A stretch of DNA of 64,000 bases from assembly GCF_001642575.1 (NCBI RefSeq), contig NZ_LXNG01000055.1, forward strand, positions 180,925 to 244,924, in the 5' to 3' direction. The notes beneath the pieces were generated by a model that saw nothing but the letters and a program-made list of their open reading frames with translations, made no database searches and had not been told where the DNA came from. This stretch comes from Xanthomonas floridensis. Its GTDB lineage: Bacteria; Pseudomonadota; Gammaproteobacteria; Xanthomonadales; Xanthomonadaceae. The position numbers were made by a program, and so were the translations under genes. The stretch's first letter is position 1. Every line of letters begins with the position of its first letter. Of the stretch, positions 1 through 10,636 are shown one piece after another.

Positions 1-1011
1 TCAGCGTCCGATCACCAGCTCCACGGGGGCGTTGGCCGGCAGTTGCACGGTGATCGGCGTGCTTTCCACATCGTCGGCCTGGCGCATCGCGTTGCCGCTG
101 CGCGACAGCCGCGCCAGCACCTGCACGTTGTCCAATGACGACAGGGCGCGGGTGGGCATCGGGCTGTCGCCGTCGTCCAGGGTGACGGTCAGCGGCAATT
201 CGCTGAGGGCATGTTTTTCCACTGCCACCGGCATCGGAGTGTCGGCTGATCGGGCGATCACGAACACGCTGGTGTCGCCGGGCAGCGCGGTGCGTTTGGC
301 GAATTCCGCATCCAGAGCGATGCGCACGCTGATGCGTTTGCCGGCCGCCGCATCGGCGCCGCTCTCGGCTGCCGGCAGCGCTGCCAGCCCGGCTTCCCGG
401 CGTGCGGTGTTGATCTGCTCGAGCAGGCCAGGGCGAGTGCTGGCGTCGACCACCTGCAGCAATGGCTCCCAGGTGGCGCTGGCTTTGGCCGGCTGGCCAG
501 CCTGGCGCTGCACCACGCCCAGAAACCAGCGTGCGCGCTGGTGGTCCGGCTGCACGCTGAGCGCATGCTCGAGCAGGCGCAGCGCCTGCGGATCCGGGCG
601 CCCGCTGTCGTCGGCAAGCATGCGCGCTTGCGCGGCCGCCACCAGCACGTCCGGTTCGTCCGGCCGCAGCGCCACCGCGCGCGCAAAGGCGTCGCGGGCC
701 TCGGCGAATTTCTGCTGGCTGGACAGCGAACGTCCCAGCAGCACCCAGCCTTCAGCCTGGTCGGGATTGCGCGCCAGGGCTGCGCGCAGCTGCACGATGG
801 CCTCATCCAGCGTGCGTGGCGTGTCAGGGCGGTTGGCGGCCAGCTCGATCGCGCCCGGCGTGCCCACCAACCAGTACAACGCTGCACTGGCGGCCAGCAG
901 CAGCGCCGCCACGCTGGCGGCCAGCCCGCGCGTCTGCCGCCACAGTGGCCGCAACGCCACACCAACGGCCAGCAGTGCAACGACCACCACCGCAATCACG
1001 AAACCGACCAT
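1..1011 (-). CDS. ccmI: Cytochrome c maturation TPR protein CcmI (CycH)
   Basis: CcmI chaperones apocytochrome c to the CcmF/CcmH haem ligation complex in the inner membrane and periplasm. The 336-residue product has two N-terminal membrane segments (about residues 1-20 and 34-52), TPR-like helices over about 60-175 (repeated A-L-x-x-x-P-D patterns), and a C-terminal periplasmic beta domain containing SVRIALD and PITVQLP. I chose the ATG at 1011 because it overlaps the ccmH stop in an ATGA arrangement. The open frame runs 159 codons further upstream, but that part is only the antisense shadow of ccmH. It is the last gene of the ccm operon. The stop codon is at the very edge of the window (1-3), so the gene is complete. 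Confidence 0.9.
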   Translation of the reverse strand: MVGFVIAVVVVALLAVGVALRPLWRQTRGLAASVAALLLAASAALYWLVGTPGAIELAANRPDTPRTLDEAIVQLRAALARNPDQAEGWVLLGRSLSSQQKFAEARDAFARAVALRPDEPDVLVAAAQARMLADDSGRPDPQALRLLEHALSVQPDHQRARWFLGVVQRQAGQPAKASATWEPLLQVVDASTRPGLLEQINTARREAGLAALPAAESGADAAAGKRISVRIALDAEFAKRTALPGDTSVFVIARSADTPMPVAVEKHALSELPLTVTLDDGDSPMPTRALSSLDNVQVLARLSRSGNAMRQADDVESTPITVQLPANAPVELVIGR

Positions 1012-1445
1012 CACCACTCCTGCTCGTCGGGCGGCAGCGCGGGCGCGGTGGCGCTGCGGCGGCGTACCACCATGACCACTGCCGTGCCGCCCAGCAGCAA
1101 CACCAGCAACGGACCGAACCACAGCAGCCAGGTGCGCGATTCCACCTGCGGGCGATACAGCACGAACTCGCCATAGCGGGCGACCAGGAACTGCCGGATC
1201 TGCGTATCGCTTCGGCCCTGCTGCATCAGCGCCAGCACTTCGCGGCGCAGATCCTGCGCGATTTGCGCGTTGGAATCGGCCAGCGACTGGTTCTGGCATT
1301 GCACGCAGCGCAGCTCGGCGGTCAGCGCGTGGAAGCGCGCTTCCTCGGCGGCGGAACGGTAATGCGGCGGCGCGTGATCGCCCACCGGCTGGGCCACGGC
1401 CAGCCAGGGGAGCAGCAGCAGCGTCAGCAGCCAGGCGCGGCTCAT
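1011..1445 (-). CDS. ccmH: Cytochrome c maturation thioredoxin-like protein CcmH
   Basis: CcmH keeps the haem-binding cysteines of apocytochrome c reduced during haem attachment. The 144-residue protein starts with a cleavable-looking signal (MSRAWLLTLLLLPWLAVA), then carries the hallmark LRCVQCQNQSLADSNA motif with Cys47 and Cys50, and ends with one membrane segment at about 106-127. This is the short CcmH form; the TPR portion fused to it in E. coli is the separate ccmI gene here. Its ATG overlaps the ccmG stop by 4 nt and its stop overlaps the ccmI start, which suggests translational coupling. Confidence 0.95.
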   Translation of the reverse strand: MSRAWLLTLLLLPWLAVAQPVGDHAPPHYRSAAEEARFHALTAELRCVQCQNQSLADSNAQIAQDLRREVLALMQQGRSDTQIRQFLVARYGEFVLYRPQVESRTWLLWFGPLLVLLLGGTAVVMVVRRRSATAPALPPDEQEW

Positions 1446-2044
1446 GGCTTGGCGTGCAGGTCCGGGGCGGCGGTGGGCGAGCGTTCAATCCGGCTCAATG
1501 CCGGAATCAGCTGGGTGTCGATGATGGATTGGGTGAGCATGCCGCTGTACTTCCAGCGCACCACGCCGCGCCCGTCGACCAGAAAGGTTTCCGGCGCCGC
1601 CGCAATGCCGAAGTCGATGGCGGTGCGCCCGTCGACATCGGCCACCACCAACAGATACGGATTGCCCAGTTGTTCGAGCCAGCGCAAGGCGTCGGCGCGC
1701 TCGTCCTTCCAGTTGTAGCCGATCACGCGCACCCGCTTGGTCAGCGCAAACTTGCTCAGCACCGGGTGTTCTTCGCGGCAGGCCGGGCACCAGCTGCCCC
1801 ACACATTGATGATGTAGGGCGCGCCGCGCAGCTCACGCGCGTGCACCACGATGCTGGGGTCGTGCAGCAACGGCAGCGCGAACTCCGGCGCCGGCTTGCC
1901 GATCAGCGCCGAGGGCAGGGCATCGCGATCGTCCTGACCGGAGCGCACCACCGCATAGACCAATAGTGTCGCCAGGGCGAGCAGCAGCACGATGGCGCCC
2001 ACGAGTACCGCAGTGGGCAGGCGGGGCGAGCGTGACTCAGACAT
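1442..2044 (-). CDS. ccmG: Thiol:disulfide interchange protein CcmG/DsbE
   Basis: This membrane-anchored periplasmic thioredoxin passes reductant to CcmH and apocytochrome c. The 200-residue protein has one N-terminal anchor (about 10-33) and a thioredoxin fold with the active site WCPAC (Cys86, Cys89), preceded by the typical INVWGSWC strand and followed by REEHP. The ATG at 2044 (MSESRSP) gives the normal family length. An upstream in-frame start at 2101 would add 19 residues that lie inside ccmF. The gene overlaps the ccmF stop by 8 nt. Confidence 0.94.
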   Translation of the reverse strand: MSESRSPRLPTAVLVGAIVLLLALATLLVYAVVRSGQDDRDALPSALIGKPAPEFALPLLHDPSIVVHARELRGAPYIINVWGSWCPACREEHPVLSKFALTKRVRVIGYNWKDERADALRWLEQLGNPYLLVVADVDGRTAIDFGIAAAPETFLVDGRGVVRWKYSGMLTQSIIDTQLIPALSRIERSPTAAPDLHAKP

Positions 2045-3974
2045 CTTGGATCTCCGCAGGACGACGAAAACGCCGGTCGGCCGCGGTGACCAGGCCGCCA
2101 AGCGCCATCAGCAGCGCTCCCAGCCAGATCCAGCGCACGAACGGTTTGAGGTGGACGCGCACCGCCCAGGCCTGGTTGCCCAGCGGTTCGCCAAGGGCGA
2201 CATACAGGTCGCCAAACGGACCTGGGCGGATCGCCGCCTCGGTCAGGGTCTGTCCGCCGCTGGCGTAGCGGCGTTTTTCGGCATGCAGCATGCCAACCGG
2301 CACATCGTCCTTGAACACCTGCAGGTTGGCGCGGTCGGACAGGTAATTCGGCCCGCGCAGTGCTTCCAGATTCTCGAAGTGCAGCGCGTACCTCCCGATC
2401 TCGATCTGCTGGCCGGGTGCCAACGCGACCTCGCGCTGCAAGCTCAGCGATTCCACCAGCAGCGCGCCGGCCAGGAAGACCGCCACTCCCAGGTGCGCCA
2501 GCGCCATGCCCAGCATCTCGGCAGTGAATCGCCGGCCCTTGGCGGCACGCCGCGTCCACAGGAAGCGCAATGTGCCCAACAGCACCCATGCCGCGCCGGT
2601 GACGCCGATGGCTGCCTTGAGCTGCCCCTGCGGCGCCATGAACCAGGCCAGCACGCCTGCGGCCAGCGCCAGGCCAGCCCACGGCGCCAGCAGGGCCAGC
2701 GGCCGCGAGGCCTGTTCGCGCTGCCAGCGCGTAAGCGGGCCAAAGGGCAGCAATGCTACCAGCGGCGCCATCAACACCACGAACAAGGTACCGAAGTAGG
2801 GCGGGCCCACCGACAGCTTGCCCAGTCCCAACGCATCGGCCAGCAGCGGGTACAGGGTGCCCAGCAGCACCATCGCGCAGGCGCAGGTCAGCAGCAGGTT
2901 GTTGAGCAGCAGCAGCGTCTCGCGCGAGCTGCCGGCAAACGCGCGGCGCGGGTCATCGCCGGGCGCCAGGCGCGGCGCGCGGATCGCGTACAGCAGCAAC
3001 GCGCCGCCCACCACCGCCAGCAGGAACACCAGGATGAACACGCCGCGCGACGGATCGGCGGCGAACGAATGCACGCTGGTCAGCACGCCCGAGCGCACCA
3101 GGAAGGTACCCAGCAGCGACAACGCGAAAGCGGCGATCGCCAGCAACAGCGTCCAGCTGGCGAAGCTGCCGCGCTTTTCGGTCACTGCCTGCGAATGCAG
3201 CAGGGCAGTGCCGACCAGCCATGGCATGAAGCTGGCGTTTTCCACCGGGTCCCAGAACCACCAGCCGCCCCAGCCCAGTTCGTAGTACGCCCACCAACTG
3301 CCCAGCGCGATGCCCACGGTGAGCATGGCCCAGGCCACGTTGGTCCAGGGCCGGGTCCAGCGCAGCCAGCGCGCGTCCATGCGTCCTTCCAGCAGCGCGG
3401 CGATGGCGAAGGCAAACGGCACTGCAAAGCCGACATAGCCGCAGTACAACATCGGCGGGTGGATGATCAGGCCCGGGTCCTGCAGAAGGGGATTGAGGTC
3501 GGCGCCTTCGGGCGGCACCGGTAGCAGGCGCGCAAACGGATTGGAGGTGAACAGCAGGAACGCCAGGAAGCCCACGCTGATCAGCGCCATCACCCCGAGC
3601 ACGCGCGCCACGACCTGTGGCGGCAATTGCCGCGACCACAGCGCCACCGCACCGGTCCACAGCGCCAGCACCAGCGTCCACAGCAACAGCGAGCCTTCGT
3701 GCGCGCCCCAGACCGCCGAGTAGCGGTAGATCACCGGCAGCAGGCTATTGGAGTTTTCGGCCACATAGCGCACCGAAAAGTCCTGCACCAGGAACGCATG
3801 CGTCAGCAGCGCGAACGCGCTGGCAATCAATCCCAGCTGCACCAGCGCCGCGGGCCGCGCCACTGCCATCCAGCTGGCATGCCCGCGTTGTGCGCCGGCC
3901 AGCGGCAAGGCGGCCTGCACCAGCGCGACCAGCAAGGCCAGGACCAACAGGAAGGTACCCAGCTCAGCAAGCAT
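2037..3974 (-). CDS. ccmF: Haem lyase subunit CcmF
   Basis: CcmF is the large integral membrane subunit of the system I cytochrome c haem ligase. The 645-residue protein has many predicted membrane helices and the tryptophan-rich WWD motif (GWGGWWFWDPVEN, about residues 234-246) that presents holo-CcmE haem, close to the usual CcmF length of about 650. It starts with MLAELGTF at 3974. Unlike most junctions in this operon, a 318-nt gap separates it from ccmE upstream. Confidence 0.96.
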   Translation of the reverse strand: MLAELGTFLLVLALLVALVQAALPLAGAQRGHASWMAVARPAALVQLGLIASAFALLTHAFLVQDFSVRYVAENSNSLLPVIYRYSAVWGAHEGSLLLWTLVLALWTGAVALWSRQLPPQVVARVLGVMALISVGFLAFLLFTSNPFARLLPVPPEGADLNPLLQDPGLIIHPPMLYCGYVGFAVPFAFAIAALLEGRMDARWLRWTRPWTNVAWAMLTVGIALGSWWAYYELGWGGWWFWDPVENASFMPWLVGTALLHSQAVTEKRGSFASWTLLLAIAAFALSLLGTFLVRSGVLTSVHSFAADPSRGVFILVFLLAVVGGALLLYAIRAPRLAPGDDPRRAFAGSSRETLLLLNNLLLTCACAMVLLGTLYPLLADALGLGKLSVGPPYFGTLFVVLMAPLVALLPFGPLTRWQREQASRPLALLAPWAGLALAAGVLAWFMAPQGQLKAAIGVTGAAWVLLGTLRFLWTRRAAKGRRFTAEMLGMALAHLGVAVFLAGALLVESLSLQREVALAPGQQIEIGRYALHFENLEALRGPNYLSDRANLQVFKDDVPVGMLHAEKRRYASGGQTLTEAAIRPGPFGDLYVALGEPLGNQAWAVRVHLKPFVRWIWLGALLMALGGLVTAADRRFRRPAEIQDV

Positions 3975-4292
3975 GGGAGAGCCAGAAACGGGCGGCGTGG
4001 AGCGGGCCAGCGGAAACAGTACGCAGACGGGTCAGGTCGGCAGATCCACGCAGGCTGCGGTGCAGGGTGGCGCGCCATGCCCGGTGAAGTGCAACGCCGT
4101 CCCTTGCCGTCGTGCGGTCCGTCGTGGCCAGCGCATGCGTCGACCGGCGGAGGGGGCGAGCAGCGTCTGACGTGTCGCCGGGAACACCGGAAGACACGCC
4201 TGCCACGCGGCTTCCGGTGACTGCATCGGGCTTCTTCCGCACTCCCCATCGCCGGTCGCAGACCCCGGCAGCGCCGTCCATCAGTCCATCCC
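3975..4292. other. Gene-free spacer inside the ccm operon
   Basis: This 318-nt stretch separates ccmE and ccmF. Several short open frames cross it on both strands (for example minus 3964-4296), but they are Arg/Pro-rich, lack a plausible ribosome site and overlap each other, so I call none. I see no clear terminator with a T-run. It is the only long gap in an operon whose other junctions are tight. Confidence 0.5.
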
Positions 4293-5667
<1,375 letters not shown>

Positions 5668-5779
5668 GCGATGGCGATGGCTCTTGGCATGGCGATGGCT
5701 CTTTGCATGGAGGCAGTTTCCGGTACGACACCACCGTACACCCTACGGTGTCCCATCAATGGCGCATCTGCAACGTCGA

Positions 5780-6472
5780 TCAGCTGAGCGAGATCCGGAT
5801 CGCCGCTGCCGCCGCCAGCGGTGCCAGCACGATGCCGATCACCAACCCTGCGCCCAGCAACAACAACGCACCTACCGCATCCTGCCCTTGTCCGCTGGCC
5901 GCCACGCTGCCGGCGCCGAACACCAGCACCGGCACATACAGCGGCAACGCGAGCAACGCCACGAGAATACCAGAGCGTTTCATCGTCACCGTCAGTGCCG
6001 CAACCACTGCGCCGAGCAGACTCAATAACGGTGTGCCCAATGCCAACGATGCCAGCAGCACCGGCAATTGGTCATGCGGCAGGTGCAGCAATTCGCCCAG
6101 CAATGGCGTCACCGCAATCAACGGCAGCGCGCTGGTGGCCCAATGCAGCAGCACGCGCACGGCGATCAACCACGCCAGCGGTACCGGTGCCAGCAACCAT
6201 TGCTCCATCGAGCCGTCTTCCACGTCGCTGCGGAACAGTGCGTCCAACGACAGTAGGCCGGCCAGCAGTACCGACAGCCACAGCACCGCCGGTGCGGCCT
6301 GTGCCAGCAGGTCGGGGCGCCCGCCCAGGCCCAGTGCGAACAGCACCACGATCAGCAGCGCGAACAGCGCCGGCTGCAGTGCGTCGCTGCGACGGCGCCA
6401 CAGCAATTGCAGATCGCGACGTAGCAGCGCGCGGGCCGCTTGCAGCAAGGACGGCTGCGATGACGGCGTCAT
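5780..6472 (-). CDS. ccmB: Haem exporter permease CcmB
   Basis: CcmB is the integral membrane partner of the CcmA ATPase in release of holo-CcmE. The 230-residue protein has about six hydrophobic segments and the family pattern [20 protein letters not shown] at about 77-96. The ATG at 6472 (MTPSSQPS) overlaps the ccmA stop as ATGA. The open frame continues upstream to 7579 only because it is antisense to, or overlaps, ccmA in another frame. Confidence 0.94.
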   Translation of the reverse strand: MTPSSQPSLLQAARALLRRDLQLLWRRRSDALQPALFALLIVVLFALGLGGRPDLLAQAAPAVLWLSVLLAGLLSLDALFRSDVEDGSMEQWLLAPVPLAWLIAVRVLLHWATSALPLIAVTPLLGELLHLPHDQLPVLLASLALGTPLLSLLGAVVAALTVTMKRSGILVALLALPLYVPVLVFGAGSVAASGQGQDAVGALLLLGAGLVIGIVLAPLAAAAAIRISLS

Positions 6473-7113
6473 GCCGCGGCCTCCAGGGTGAGCATGCGGG
6501 TGCGCACCGGCGGTGCCGCGTAGGCGCCGTGGGTGGTGACCAGTGCCGCGCCACCGCCGCGCAGGTGCGCGGAAATCATCCGGTTGACCAGGGTGATGCC
6601 GTCCAGGTCCAGGTTGGCGTAGGGCTCGTCCAGCAGCCACAACGGCGCCGGCGAAAGCCACAGCCGGGCAAGCCCCAGGCGCTTGCGCTGGCCGGCAGAC
6701 AGTTGCCGCACCAGCGCATCCTCGTAACCGGCCAGGCCCACGATGGCCAGCGCGCTGCCGGGCATCTGCTTGGCCCGGCGGCCATGCAGGCCGCACAGGA
6801 AATGCAGGTTCTCCAGCGTGCTGAGGTCGGCCTTCAGGCCGGGCAGGTGGCCCAGGTAGGCCATGAAGCGGCTGCGGTCGCCGCGCCGCGCGGTCTTGCC
6901 GTCGATCTGGATCTGCCCACGCTCCACCTGCAGCAGCCCGGCCAGCACCCGCAGCAGCGTGGTCTTGCCGGCACCGTTGTCGCCTTGCACCAGCAAGGCT
7001 TCGCCGGCATCCACATGGAAATCCAGCGGGCCGAACACCGGCTCTTCGTTGCGGCTGAAGGCCAGCGCGCGCGCCGCCAGGAGCGGGGGCGCAGTGTGCA
7101 GCGGTTCGATCAT
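6469..7113 (-). CDS. ccmA: Haem exporter ATP-binding protein CcmA
   Basis: CcmA is the ATPase of the CcmAB complex. The 214-residue ABC protein has a Walker A motif (GDNGAGKTT, about 44-52), a signature region ([13 protein letters not shown], 138-150) and a Walker B motif ([12 protein letters not shown], 158-169). I chose the ATG at 7113 (MIEPLHT), which gives the family length. In-frame ATGs at 7218 and 7302 would add a low-complexity leader. It is the first gene of the ccm operon, divergent from the aminotransferase gene across a 245-nt region that must hold both promoters. Confidence 0.93.
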   Translation of the reverse strand: MIEPLHTAPPLLAARALAFSRNEEPVFGPLDFHVDAGEALLVQGDNGAGKTTLLRVLAGLLQVERGQIQIDGKTARRGDRSRFMAYLGHLPGLKADLSTLENLHFLCGLHGRRAKQMPGSALAIVGLAGYEDALVRQLSAGQRKRLGLARLWLSPAPLWLLDEPYANLDLDGITLVNRMISAHLRGGGAALVTTHGAYAAPPVRTRMLTLEAAA

Positions 7114-7358
7114 CGGCGCAGCGGGCTCCCGTCGCAGGACGGCATGGGGTGGGCGAGCGGGTGTCGGGCCATCGCCAACAGGCAACCGGCGCGACACGCT
7201 GTGAAGCAGGGCGCGCATTGTAACGACGATGGCCGCTGCCGGGGGCGCATGCGCGCGGCGTGATGTGTCCGGGAACGCCGTTTTGCAGGGTGCCTGGCGC
7301 ACCGGCCGGGCCGCTTTGCGTACACTCGCGGTCCCCGATTGCTGACCGGACTGGCGCG

Positions 7359-8507
7359 ATGCCCCTCACGACCAAGCTGCCCAAGGTGGGCACCACCATT
7401 TTCACCGTCATGTCGCAGCTGGCGGCCGAGCACGGCGCGGTCAACCTGGGCCAGGGCTTTCCCGACTTCGCGGTGCCGCAGCGGCTGGTCGACGAACTGA
7501 CCAGGGCCATGGCCGCCGGCCATAACCAGTACCCGCCGATGACCGGCGTGGCGGTACTGCGCCAGGCCATCGCCGGCAAGGCGCAGCGGTGCTACGGCGC
7601 GCAGGTCGATGCCGATACCGAGATCACCGTCACCAGCGGCGCTACCGAGGCCATCTTCAATGCCATCCACGCGGTGGTGCGCGCAGGCGAAGAGGTGATC
7701 GTGCTGGACCCGGCCTACGACTGCTACGAGCCGGCGATCGATCTGGCCGGCGCGCGCGCGGTGCACGTGGCGCTGCACCCGCAGACCTTCGCCGTGGACT
7801 GGGACGCGCTGCGCGCAGCGATCACGCCGAAGACGCGCCTGCTGATGATCAACTCGCCGCATAACCCGTCCGGCGCGATGCTGTCGACCGAGGATATGCA
7901 GCGCTTGAGCGAGTTGCTGCGCGGCACCGACATCTTCCTGCTCTCCGACGAGGTCTACGAACACATCGTGTTCGACGGCCGCCGCCACGAGTCGGTACTG
8001 CGCTGGCCGCAATTGCGCGAACGCGCGTTTGTGATCTCCAGCTTCGGCAAGACCTACCACTGCACCGGCTGGAAGATCGGCTATGCGATCGCGCCGCCGG
8101 CGCTCACCGCCGAATTCCGCAAGGTGCACCAGTACAACACGTTCACCAGCTTCGGCCCGGCCCAGCACGCCTTCGCCGCGATGATCCGTGACGAGCCCGA
8201 GCACGACGAGCAGCTGGGCGCGTTCTACCAGGCCAAGCGCGACCGCTTCCGCGAGCAGCTGCTGACCACCCGCCTGAAGCCGCTGCCGGTGCCCGGCGGC
8301 TATTTCCAGCTGGTGGATTACTCGGAGATCAGCGATCTGCCCGATACCGAATTCGTGAAGTGGCTGACGATCGAGAAGGGCGTGGCTGCGATTCCGTTGT
8401 CGCCGTTCTACGAGAATGCCCCGGCTGGTCAGCGCCTGGCGCGGCTGTGCTTCGCCAAGAACGATGCAACGCTGGATGCGGCGATCGCACGGTTGCAGCA
8501 GCTCTGA
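7359..8507 (+). CDS. PLP-dependent methionine/glutamine aminotransferase (YbdL-like)
   Basis: This 382-residue class I/II aminotransferase resembles the YbdL/kynurenine aminotransferase group, which transaminates methionine and related amino acids. Visible motifs are NLGQGFPDF near the N-terminus, NSPHNPSG (165-172), SDEVYEH (196-202) and the PLP lysine in [13 protein letters not shown] (Lys231). The ATG at 7359 ([15 protein letters not shown]) matches the family start; an upstream GTG/ATG frame adds 33 doubtful residues. The next gene is an omega-amidase-like nitrilase. Glutamine transaminase plus omega-amidase is a known functional pair in methionine salvage, so this may transaminate 4-methylthio-2-oxobutyrate using glutamine. 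The exact substrate is inference. Confidence 0.87.
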   Translation: MPLTTKLPKVGTTIFTVMSQLAAEHGAVNLGQGFPDFAVPQRLVDELTRAMAAGHNQYPPMTGVAVLRQAIAGKAQRCYGAQVDADTEITVTSGATEAIFNAIHAVVRAGEEVIVLDPAYDCYEPAIDLAGARAVHVALHPQTFAVDWDALRAAITPKTRLLMINSPHNPSGAMLSTEDMQRLSELLRGTDIFLLSDEVYEHIVFDGRRHESVLRWPQLRERAFVISSFGKTYHCTGWKIGYAIAPPALTAEFRKVHQYNTFTSFGPAQHAFAAMIRDEPEHDEQLGAFYQAKRDRFREQLLTTRLKPLPVPGGYFQLVDYSEISDLPDTEFVKWLTIEKGVAAIPLSPFYENAPAGQRLARLCFAKNDATLDAAIARLQQL

Positions 8508-8713
8508 AGTGCGGGGAATGGGGAATCGGGATTGGGGAATCGTAAGAGCATTACTGGACTCCTTCTCGATTTCTGCCGGCCCGGGACAGGGAATCGTGAG
8601 CGCGTCGCTGGTGTTCTTCCTGCCCTCCGACTTCGTCACCCACCTAGCGCACAGACGCCACCACACCCGCTCTACCCATTCCCGATTCCCGATTCCCCAT
8701 TCCCGAGCCTCCA
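8508..8713. repeat. Inverted-repeat element, GGGAATCGGGAAT family, copy A
   Basis: The whole spacer between the aminotransferase stop and the amidase start is bounded by inverted arms. The left arm, at about 8512-8544, reads GGGGAATGGGGAATCGGGA and ends in the tail ATCGTAAGAGC. The right arm, at about 8675-8708, holds complementary copies of CCCGATTCCC and CCCATTCCCG. The core contains another GGGAATCGTGAGC at about 8589. Related elements occur at 9501-9709 and 48056-48157. The arms could form a long stem and may act on mRNA stability or termination. Confidence 0.75.
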
Positions 8714-9514
8714 ATGCACGACCTTCGCATCTCCCTGATCCAAGGCGACACCCGCTGGCATGACCCGGCTGGCAATCGCGATTACTACGGCGCGTTGCTG
8801 GGGCCGCTGGCCGGGCAGACCGATCTGGTGATCCTGCCGGAGACCTTCACCAGCGGGTTTTCCAACGATGCCATCGACAAGGCCGGAGGCATGGACGGGC
8901 CGACCGTGGACTGGGTGCGCGCGCAGGCCGCGCGGCTGGGGGCGGCGGTGACCGGTAGCGTGCAGTTGCGCACCGAGGGCGGCGTGTTCAACCGACTGCT
9001 GTGGGCCACGCCTGACGGTGCGCTGCAGTATTACGACAAGCGCCACCTGTTCCGCTTCGGCAACGAGCATCTGCGTTATGCGGCCGGGCGCGATCGCCTC
9101 TGCGTCGACTGGAAAGGCTGGCGGATCAATCCGCAGGTTTGCTACGACCTGCGTTTTCCGGTGTTCTGTCGCAACCGCTTCGATGTGGAGCGCCCGGGCC
9201 AGCTGGATTTCGACCTGCAGCTGTTCGTGGCCAACTGGCCATCGGCACGCGCCTACGCCTGGAAGACGCTGTTGCGCGCGCGCGCGATCGAAAACCTGTG
9301 CTACGTCGCCGCCGTCAACCGCATCGGCGTGGACGGCAATCAGTTGCACTACGCCGGCGACAGCGCGGTGATCGATTTCCTCGGCCAGCCGCAGGTGGAA
9401 ATCCGCGAGCGCGAACAGGTGGTCACCACCACCATCAGCGCCGCCGCCCTGGCCGACCACCGCGCCCGTTTCCCGGCAATGCTGGATGCGGACAAGTTTG
9501 TGATTCGGGATTAG
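8714..9514 (+). CDS. Nitrilase-superfamily omega-amidase (YafV-like)
   Basis: This 266-residue carbon-nitrogen hydrolase has the nitrilase catalytic triad: Glu43 in LPETF, Lys109 in YDKRHLF, and Cys143 in INPQVCYDLRFP. The sequence is closest in style to E. coli YafV, an omega-amidase that hydrolyses 2-oxoglutaramate or 2-oxosuccinamate. With the aminotransferase upstream it would pull glutamine transamination forward. The ATG at 8714 directly follows the right arm of repeat copy A. The final residues (VIRD) and the TAG stop are encoded by the left arm of the next repeat element, so the native C-terminus may have been reshaped by that element. Confidence 0.88.
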   Translation: MHDLRISLIQGDTRWHDPAGNRDYYGALLGPLAGQTDLVILPETFTSGFSNDAIDKAGGMDGPTVDWVRAQAARLGAAVTGSVQLRTEGGVFNRLLWATPDGALQYYDKRHLFRFGNEHLRYAAGRDRLCVDWKGWRINPQVCYDLRFPVFCRNRFDVERPGQLDFDLQLFVANWPSARAYAWKTLLRARAIENLCYVAAVNRIGVDGNQLHYAGDSAVIDFLGQPQVEIREREQVVTTTISAAALADHRARFPAMLDADKFVIRD

Positions 9515-9709
9515 GGATTCGGGATTCGTAAAAGCCACTGCCGGGCAGGTACCAGCATGCCCGCTGCTGCCAATCCCGAATCCCGAATCCCGGCCACTGG
9601 TCGAGAACAGGGATTCGTGATTCGCGATGGGTAAAAGCCACTACGGCTCAGGTGCCAGCGTGCCCGTTGTTACCAATCCCCAATCCCGAATCCCCAATCC
9701 CGGCTACTC
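9501..9709. repeat. Tandem pair of GGGATTCGGGATTCG inverted-repeat elements, copies B1 and B2
   Basis: Two roughly 100-nt units lie head to tail. Each has a left arm of GATTCGGGATT blocks, then TAAAAGCCACT, then a core with CAGGTRCCAGCRTGCCCG, then right-arm blocks CCAATCCC / CCCGAATCCC ending in CCCGGCYACT. Unit B1 spans about 9501-9598 and B2 about 9608-9709. The left arm of B1 supplies the stop codon of the upstream amidase gene. The end of B2 runs into the stop codon of the convergent cyclotransferase gene. Confidence 0.8.
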
Positions 9710-10471
9710 ACCCACCTTGATCTCATAGATCTTCGGCCACCGCTTGCCGGTGACGAACAGGCGGTCGTGCTCTGCGTCGTAGGCGATGCCGTTGAGTACG
9801 TCATTGGCCGGGTCGGTCAGGGTGTCCGCCTCCGGTACCAGCGCCTTGAGGTCGATCCAGGCGATGACCTTGCCGCTGGCCGGGTCGATGCGCGCGATGC
9901 GGGTGGTCAGCCAGACATTGGCCAGCAGCTGGCCCTTGACCCATTCCAGCTCGTTGAGGTTGTCCAGTGGCCGGCCGCGTGCGGTGACGGTGATGCTGCC
10001 GGTCTGCTTCAGGCTCTGCGGATCGAGCTTGCGGATGCGCGCGCTGCCGTCGCTCATGTAGATGGTGTGCGCATCGCTGGTCAGGGCCCAGCCCTCGCCG
10101 GGATAGCTGAACTGCGCGCGTGGCGCCAGCGTGGTCAGGTCGTAGATGAAGCCGCGCTGGTTGCGCCAGGTCAGCTGGATCAGCCGGTCTTCCCAGGCCA
10201 CGATGCCTTCGCCGTAGTAGGGAAGCGGCGTCTGCGCCTGCTGCAACACCCGGCCGGTATCCAGCTCGACCTTGCGCACCCGCGACTGGCCCAGCTCGCC
10301 GGTGCTTTCGTAGAGATAGCCATCGCGATAGAACAGGCCTTCGGTGAACGCGCTTGTGTCGTGCGGATAACTGCGTACCACGGTATAGGCCTGGGTTGGA
10401 ATGGCTTCGGCGCAATGCGCAGGCGGCGACACCAGGGCGGCGGCAAACAGCAGGAGGGCAGGGCGTGACAT
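9704..10471 (-). CDS. Secreted glutaminyl-peptide cyclotransferase (glutamine cyclotransferase)
   Basis: The enzyme converts N-terminal glutamine of peptides to pyroglutamate. The 255-residue protein begins with a signal peptide (MSRPALLLFAAALVSPPAHCAEA) and then shows the five-bladed-propeller bacterial/plant QC family sequence: SYPHDTSAFTEGLFYRDGYLYESTG, GEGIVAWEDRLIQLTWRN, and NELEWVKGQLLANVW, ending DRLFVTGKRWPKIYEI. I chose the ATG at 10471 because the signal peptide starts there; 40 further in-frame upstream codons look non-coding. An enzyme of this family is known from Xanthomonas campestris. The gene stands alone and converges on the amidase gene across the B repeats. Confidence 0.92.
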   Translation of the reverse strand: MSRPALLLFAAALVSPPAHCAEAIPTQAYTVVRSYPHDTSAFTEGLFYRDGYLYESTGELGQSRVRKVELDTGRVLQQAQTPLPYYGEGIVAWEDRLIQLTWRNQRGFIYDLTTLAPRAQFSYPGEGWALTSDAHTIYMSDGSARIRKLDPQSLKQTGSITVTARGRPLDNLNELEWVKGQLLANVWLTTRIARIDPASGKVIAWIDLKALVPEADTLTDPANDVLNGIAYDAEHDRLFVTGKRWPKIYEIKVGE

Positions 10472-10636
10472 GCCGGCATGATCCCATGCCGTGGGCACGA
10501 TTTGCAGCAGCCCCGACGCCGCGCACCGCCAGCTAATGCTGGGCTGAACAGCAGTCGCGCAGGGTGGTGGGCGTTGTCGCGGCTGCCACATCGGCGCTGC
10601 TAGTCTCGCGCCACTTCCACCACCGGCACCGCATAC

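Noticed and set aside
1012..1488. Upstream extension of ccmI by 159 codons
   Set aside because: The added part is in the wrong frame relative to ccmH and is Pro/Arg-rich; the ATGA overlap at 1011 gives the family start.
1992..3524. Plus-strand 510-codon frame opposite ccmF
   Set aside because: It is Gln/Arg/His-rich shadow sequence; ccmF on the other strand is unambiguous.
9501..9709. Possible CRISPR array from evenly spaced short repeats
   Set aside because: Only two about 100-nt units with internal inverted arms exist, with no unique spacers and no cas genes; it fits an intergenic repeat element better.
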